Part shown: positions 7,008 to 9,937 of the stretch, in pieces | Numbering within the stretch: the first letter of the stretch is position 1 | Layout: each line of letters opens with the position of its first letter | From: Proteobacteria bacterium UBA1847 | GTDB taxonomy: Bacteria; Pseudomonadota; Gammaproteobacteria; Steroidobacterales; Woeseiaceae | NCBI GenBank assembly: GCA_002338605.1 | Contig: DDIP01000240.1 | Coordinates: forward strand, 283-10,219 | Length of the DNA stretch: 9,937 nucleotides | Direction of reading: 5' to 3' | Notes under the pieces: model-generated | Seen by the model: the letters and a program-made list of their open reading frames with translations, nothing else | The model's database searches: none | Told to the model about the DNA's origin: nothing | Program-made: the position numbers and the translations under genes

Positions 7008-8711
7008 CTATTGGCTTTTCTGCAGCGCTTCAATACGCGCCGCTTCGAACTCATCACCCGGGACCCAGGTCGGCATTTGGTCGGCATTCGCAATAGCGAG
7101 ACCAGTCCAGAATCCGAGCAGCGCATCGTCGATCATGCCGTCAAGATTCCAGTTCGGATCGTATTCGTCACTCGGTTGATGATAGTTGACCTCGGTATAG
7201 TGATTCTGCTGTTCACGACCCCACTCCGGCGGTCGATCAATGAAGTCAGTTCCAGTATCCAGGTACATCGCCGGGACGCCAATTTTCGCAAAGCTGAACT
7301 GGTCTGAACGGTAGAAATAGCCCTTGTCAGAAAACTGGTCCGGCTTGACGACACGGCCCTGTTCTTTTGCAACCATCGTCACGATTTCGTCAATCGTCGA
7401 TTTCCCCAGCCCGATGAAGGTGACATCGTGCGTATGTCCCCAGACGTTTCCGCCGTCGTAGTTCAGGTTGGCGGCAATCTTGCCCGGCGGGAACGTCGGG
7501 TTGGCCGCATAGTATTTGGAGCCGAGCAGGCCCTGCTCCTCGGCGCCGACCAGGGCTACGAGGATTGAACGACGCGGTGCTTCAGGCAACGCCTTGATCG
7601 CTTTCGAAATCGCCAATACCTGCGCAACGCCGGTCGCGTTATCGAACGCACCGTTGTAAATGCTGTCGCCCTCTGCGTTTGGTGTGCCGATACCGAGATG
7701 GTCGTGATGCGCCGTGTAGATCACCGCTTCGTCTTTGAGCTCGGGGTCGCTGCCTGGTATCAACCCGAGTAAGTTGCCGGATTGAACTCGTTCAATTTCG
7801 ACGTTCATCCCAATCGATGTCTTGACGCCCAACGGCACCGGTTCGAAATCGCGGTTGTAGGCCTTCTCACGCAGCTCGTCGAGGTCGAAGCCCGCCATAG
7901 CAACGAGATCACGCGCACTGTCTTCGGTTACCCAGCCCTTCACCTGACTGCGTGGCTCATCACCTGCGGGCAACTCGAACTGAACGCCGGTCCACGACGT
8001 CTGCACGACCTGGAAAGGATAGCCAGCCGACGGCGCCGTATGAATGATAATCGCACCGGCGGCGCCCTGCTTCGCGGCACTCAGGTACTTGTAGTCCCAA
8101 CGGCCATACCAGAGGCGTTGTTCCCCGCCGAATAATTCCGGGTCCCAGTCGGGGTCATTGTTCATCATCAACAGGACTTTGCCCTTGAGGTCGACACCTT
8201 TGTAATCGTCCCAATCGTATTCCGGCGCCTGAATGCCATAACCCACAAAAACGACTTCGGCATCGTTCAACTCGGCGCGTTCACTCTGTACGCCGCTGCC
8301 AACAATAAATTCATCCCATTGCTTTAGCACCAGGGATTTGTCGTGCCCGGTGAAAACCCATTCGTCCGGCTGCGCCGAATTGACGCCAACGAGTTCGAAT
8401 GCCTGGTCCCATCCGCCGTCGGCTGCCCCGGGTTCAAGTCCGAGCGCAGCCATTTGTTCCGCCAGGTATTTTCGCGTCTTGTCATCGCCACGACTGCCCG
8501 GCCCACGACCTTCATAGCTATCCTGGGATATCTCCTGAATGATGCCGCGCATGTAGTTGTCTTGAATTTGCAGGGCAGCCTGCTCGGCACTGGAACTTGC
8601 GCCAGCGGTATCAGCAACAGGGACAGCGGTACCGGTACCAGCGTCATCATTGCCACAACCGAACAGTAAGAAGCCGGTAGCGACGAACAGAATTACTGAA
8701 ATTTGCTTCAC
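7008..8711 (-). CDS. M28-family metallopeptidase lipoprotein with PA-like insert
   Basis: With the chosen start this is a 567-residue predicted outer-membrane lipoprotein: signal peptide, lipobox LFGC with Cys19 and Gly at +2. The catalytic domain is an M28 di-zinc aminopeptidase type: AHHDHLG (334-340; His335, Asp337), GAFDNATG (354-361; bridging Asp357), GAEEQGLLGS (389-398; Glu391 and Glu392), NLNYDGG (Asp419) and the final ligand in HQPSDEY (His511). All expected ligands are present. Residues about 143-263 (KVLLMMNNDPDWDP, AAKQGAAGAIIIHTAP) look like the protease-associated domain found in secreted M28 enzymes. GTG at 8711 is chosen because CCTGGAG lies seven bases upstream, and the protein then begins directly with the signal peptide (KQISVILF). 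An upstream TTG at 8732 would overlap the preceding stop and add seven residues. The likely role is trimming N-terminal residues from peptides in the periplasm or at the cell surface. Confidence 0.92.
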   Translation of the reverse strand: MKQISVILFVATGFLLFGCGNDDAGTGTAVPVADTAGASSSAEQAALQIQDNYMRGIIQEISQDSYEGRGPGSRGDDKTRKYLAEQMAALGLEPGAADGGWDQAFELVGVNSAQPDEWVFTGHDKSLVLKQWDEFIVGSGVQSERAELNDAEVVFVGYGIQAPEYDWDDYKGVDLKGKVLLMMNNDPDWDPELFGGEQRLWYGRWDYKYLSAAKQGAAGAIIIHTAPSAGYPFQVVQTSWTGVQFELPAGDEPRSQVKGWVTEDSARDLVAMAGFDLDELREKAYNRDFEPVPLGVKTSIGMNVEIERVQSGNLLGLIPGSDPELKDEAVIYTAHHDHLGIGTPNAEGDSIYNGAFDNATGVAQVLAISKAIKALPEAPRRSILVALVGAEEQGLLGSKYYAANPTFPPGKIAANLNYDGGNVWGHTHDVTFIGLGKSTIDEIVTMVAKEQGRVVKPDQFSDKGYFYRSDQFSFAKIGVPAMYLDTGTDFIDRPPEWGREQQNHYTEVNYHQPSDEYDPNWNLDGMIDDALLGFWTGLAIANADQMPTWVPGDEFEAARIEALQKSQ

Positions 8712-8718
8712 GTATTCA

Positions 8719-8725
8719 CTCCAGG
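8719..8725 (-). promoter_or_regulatory. Ribosome binding site of the M28 peptidase gene
   Basis: On the minus strand CCTGGAG precedes GTG 8711-8709 by seven bases. This spacing decides for GTG over the in-frame TTG at 8732, which overlaps the stop of the upstream gene and has no Shine-Dalgarno sequence. Confidence 0.75.
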
Positions 8726-8728
8726 AAA

Positions 8729-9448
8729 TCAATCAAATAATTCGGATAAAAAATTCTGCGCGGCGACCCAGGATCGACGATCCGCTGCGGCATGATAAAC
8801 AGTGCCACGCCCAATGTCATTGGCAGCAGGATTGGTGAAGGCATGCTGTGTATGACCATAGGCGTGCAATTGCCAGTCGATACCGCGTGCCGTCATTTCT
8901 TCGGCAAATGTCACTACGGCTTCCGGTGTTGCCAACGGATCATTCCAGCCATGCAATGCCAATACCTTGCAGTCACTGTTTTGAGTTTTGATGTTGTCGG
9001 GTGCATCAAACAGGCCATGAAAACTGACGACACCCGACAGCGGCGCATTCAGTCGCGCCAGGTCGATCACACTCAGGCCACCGAAGCAGAATCCGATGGC
9101 CGCACACTGCTGGTCATCGACTTCCGACTGCTGCCGCATCGTTGCCAGCGACAGTATCAGGCGTTCTTGCAAATCAGCGCGGTTGGCGCGGAGCGCATCC
9201 ATGTTTGCCCTCAACTGCTCGTCGCTGCCACCGATTTGCGATGCGCCATAGACATCTATGGCAAATGCAGCATAGCCCAGTGCAGCAAGGTCTTTTGCCT
9301 TGCCTTCCTCGAACGGCGATCGGCCGCGTACCGTGTGAGCAATCAACACGCCAGGTCGTGGTCCCGCAGCCGCGTCGTCCCAGGCCAACAGACCCGAAAA
9401 CACTTGCTGGCCCTCGCCGTACTCGATCAGTCGCGTTTGTATGCTCAA
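8729..9448 (-). CDS. Dienelactone hydrolase family protein
   Basis: This 239-residue alpha/beta hydrolase of the dienelactone hydrolase family has no signal peptide and is expected in the cytoplasm. The catalytic triad is visible: nucleophile Cys121 in GFCFGG (119-124), Asp170 in LHGWNDPL (165-172), and His202 in HTQHAF (199-204). RGRSPFEEGKAKDLAALGY (41-59) and AIDVYG (63-68) are typical of the family. The true substrate is unknown: family members hydrolyse dienelactone or other esters and lactones, and no aromatic-degradation genes are nearby. The start is TTG 9448-9446, preceded seven bases upstream by GGGAG. A longer frame reaching 9523 would overlap the previous gene and add a non-homologous arginine-rich extension. 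It sits 23 bases after the holin-like gene and 17 before the M28 gene. Confidence 0.9.
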   Translation of the reverse strand: MSIQTRLIEYGEGQQVFSGLLAWDDAAAGPRPGVLIAHTVRGRSPFEEGKAKDLAALGYAAFAIDVYGASQIGGSDEQLRANMDALRANRADLQERLILSLATMRQQSEVDDQQCAAIGFCFGGLSVIDLARLNAPLSGVVSFHGLFDAPDNIKTQNSDCKVLALHGWNDPLATPEAVVTFAEEMTARGIDWQLHAYGHTQHAFTNPAANDIGRGTVYHAAADRRSWVAAQNFLSELFD

Positions 9449-9455
9449 GGTATTA

Positions 9456-9460
9456 CTCCC
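9456..9460 (-). promoter_or_regulatory. Ribosome binding site of the dienelactone hydrolase gene
   Basis: Minus-strand GGGAG is followed seven bases later by TTG (9448-9446). Together with family alignment (the protein should start near SIQTRLIEY), this supports a TTG start. Confidence 0.7.
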
Positions 9461-9471
9461 GCGTATTTGGA

Positions 9472-9849
9472 TTATCGACGTCGTACGACGAATAATTCGT
9501 AGCGACCATCCGGACCGATACACCAGGACGCAACGGTGCTGGTAATACTGACAATCACCGCACCAAAGAGTGCCGCCCAGAAACCCGACACCTGGAAGTT
9601 GTCCAGCAGTGCCGCGACTAATCCAAACATGGCGGCATTCAAGACGAACAGGAACAAGCCCAGCGTGATTATGGTGATGGGCAATGTCAGCAGAAACATC
9701 ACCGGCCGTACAAACCCATTGACCAGCCCCAGCAACAATGCTGCAAGAACAAAGCTCCCGGTGCCCGATATCGAAACGCCCGGAATCATGCGAGACGCCA
9801 GGTACAAACCCAGCATCGTGATAAGCATCCGCAGAATAATGCCGTTCAT
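9472..9849 (-). CDS. Four-TM membrane protein of the 'phage holin family' (PF04020-like)
   Basis: This is a 125-residue inner-membrane protein with about four hydrophobic segments (roughly 4-22, 30-47, 53-80, 88-110). It has the features of the widespread family annotated 'phage holin family protein' (superfamily IV, YvlD-like): LASRMIPGVSI (17-27), GLVNGFVRPV (41-50), LPITIITLGLFLFVLNAAMF (56-75) and a short polar C-terminus. Despite the name, members are mostly chromosomal, and no phage genes are nearby. The function is unknown. It is the first gene of the minus-strand set of four. The start at ATG 9849 fits the family N-terminus, but only a weak AGG abuts the ATG. The dienelactone hydrolase gene follows 23 bases after its stop. 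Confidence 0.87.
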   Translation of the reverse strand: MNGIILRMLITMLGLYLASRMIPGVSISGTGSFVLAALLLGLVNGFVRPVMFLLTLPITIITLGLFLFVLNAAMFGLVAALLDNFQVSGFWAALFGAVIVSITSTVASWCIGPDGRYELFVVRRR

Positions 9850-9855
9850 CCTGAC

Positions 9856-9891
9856 ATTATGACATTCTTAACCCTGCGTCGCCTCGGTCAG
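9856..9891 (-). promoter_or_regulatory. Candidate promoter of the minus-strand operon
   Basis: Only 63 bases separate the holin-like start from the tRNA gene, so the operon promoter should lie here. Two weak options are visible: CTGACC (9891-9886) with AAGAAT (9869-9864), 16-base spacer, 4 of 6 matches each; or a lone CATAAT (9861-9856), 5 of 6 matches, six bases before the ATG. Either implies a very short or absent 5' leader. Confidence 0.25.
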
Positions 9892-9896
9892 TTTGC

Positions 9897-9919
9897 TAAG
9901 ATTCCGGGCGCTGCGCCCG
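9897..9919 (+). promoter_or_regulatory. Candidate -10 element and leader hairpin of the tRNA-Arg gene
   Basis: TAAGAT (9897-9902) followed by a GC-rich stretch resembles the -10 plus discriminator of a stringently controlled tRNA promoter, but no -35 match is visible at 16-17 bases. CGGGCG (9905-9910), CTG, CGCCCG (9914-9919) forms a perfect 6-bp hairpin in which the leader pairs with tRNA nucleotides 2-7. Confidence 0.3.
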
Positions 9920-9937
9920 TAGCTCAGTCGGATAGAG
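9913..9937 (+). tRNA. tRNA-Arg, 5' part only (cut by window end)
   Basis: The first 25 nucleotides of a tRNA are present: acceptor strand GCGCCCG, T8-A9, D-stem GCTC, a D-loop with A14, G15 and the invariant GG, and the start of the returning D-stem (GAG). From memory this is nearly identical to the start of E. coli arginine tRNAs (the CCG isoacceptor differs by two D-loop bases). The anticodon lies outside the window, so the amino acid call rests on the 5' half only. The gene diverges from the holin-like gene. Confidence 0.8.

Noticed and set aside
8792..9502. 236-codon plus-strand frame opposite the dienelactone hydrolase gene
   Set aside because: It is antisense to a gene with an intact catalytic triad and has Cys/His/Arg-rich shadow composition.
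9472..9849. 'Phage holin' annotation as a sign of prophage
   Set aside because: The family is mostly chromosomal and there are no lysin, tail, integrase or other phage genes in the window.
1..9937. Search for CRISPR arrays, IS ends and long direct repeats
   Set aside because: No regularly spaced repeat, transposase fragment or terminal inverted repeat pair was seen by eye.

Overview
The window reads as an ordinary chromosomal stretch of a mid-to-high GC Gram-negative bacterium, most likely a gammaproteobacterium. The grounds are a RarD-type permease, an ExeA/GspA-type AAA ATPase, two lipoproteins with Lol-type lipoboxes, and a tRNA-Arg start that closely resembles the E. coli arginine tRNAs. 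The order or family cannot be fixed from sequence alone. I see no prophage, transposase, CRISPR array or defence locus.

Layout. (1) Bases 1-738 hold the 3' part of an elongation factor G gene (end of domain III, domains IV and V), followed by a strong intrinsic terminator at 769-800. The terminator lies inside the last codons of the convergent rarD-like permease gene (765-1679, minus). No tuf gene follows, so this may be a second EF-G copy outside a str operon. (2) A 272-base divergent intergenic region (1680-1951) contains an AT-richer patch and a perfect hairpin. (3) A plus-strand pair follows: an ExeA/GspA-like AAA ATPase with a very long acidic, probably disordered tail (1952-4171), then, 11 bases later, a membrane diguanylate cyclase with intact GGEEF and I-site motifs (4183-5202). 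(4) A compact minus-strand set is transcribed in the order holin-like four-TM membrane protein (9849-9472), dienelactone-hydrolase-family enzyme (9448-8729), M28 peptidase lipoprotein with a PA-like insert (8711-7008) and DUF885 zincin-like lipoprotein (6998-5199). The gaps are 23, 17 and 9 bases. The last gene meets the diguanylate cyclase tail to tail, with both stop codons packed into one CTAG. (5) The right edge cuts into a plus-strand tRNA-Arg gene beginning at 9913.

How the genes may work together. The minus-strand set looks like an envelope peptide-scavenging operon: two predicted outer-membrane lipoprotein metallopeptidases, a cytoplasmic alpha/beta hydrolase and a small inner-membrane protein. 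The ATPase/diguanylate cyclase pair looks like a two-gene unit linking an envelope-associated ATPase to c-di-GMP. That ATPase is the least conventional gene here: it has Glu-Asp where the family normally has Asp-Glu at Walker B, and a tail of about 470 residues with no transmembrane, SPOR or peptidoglycan-binding segment that I can recognise. I found no clearly new multi-gene system; the ATPase tail and its pairing with the cyclase are the best leads.
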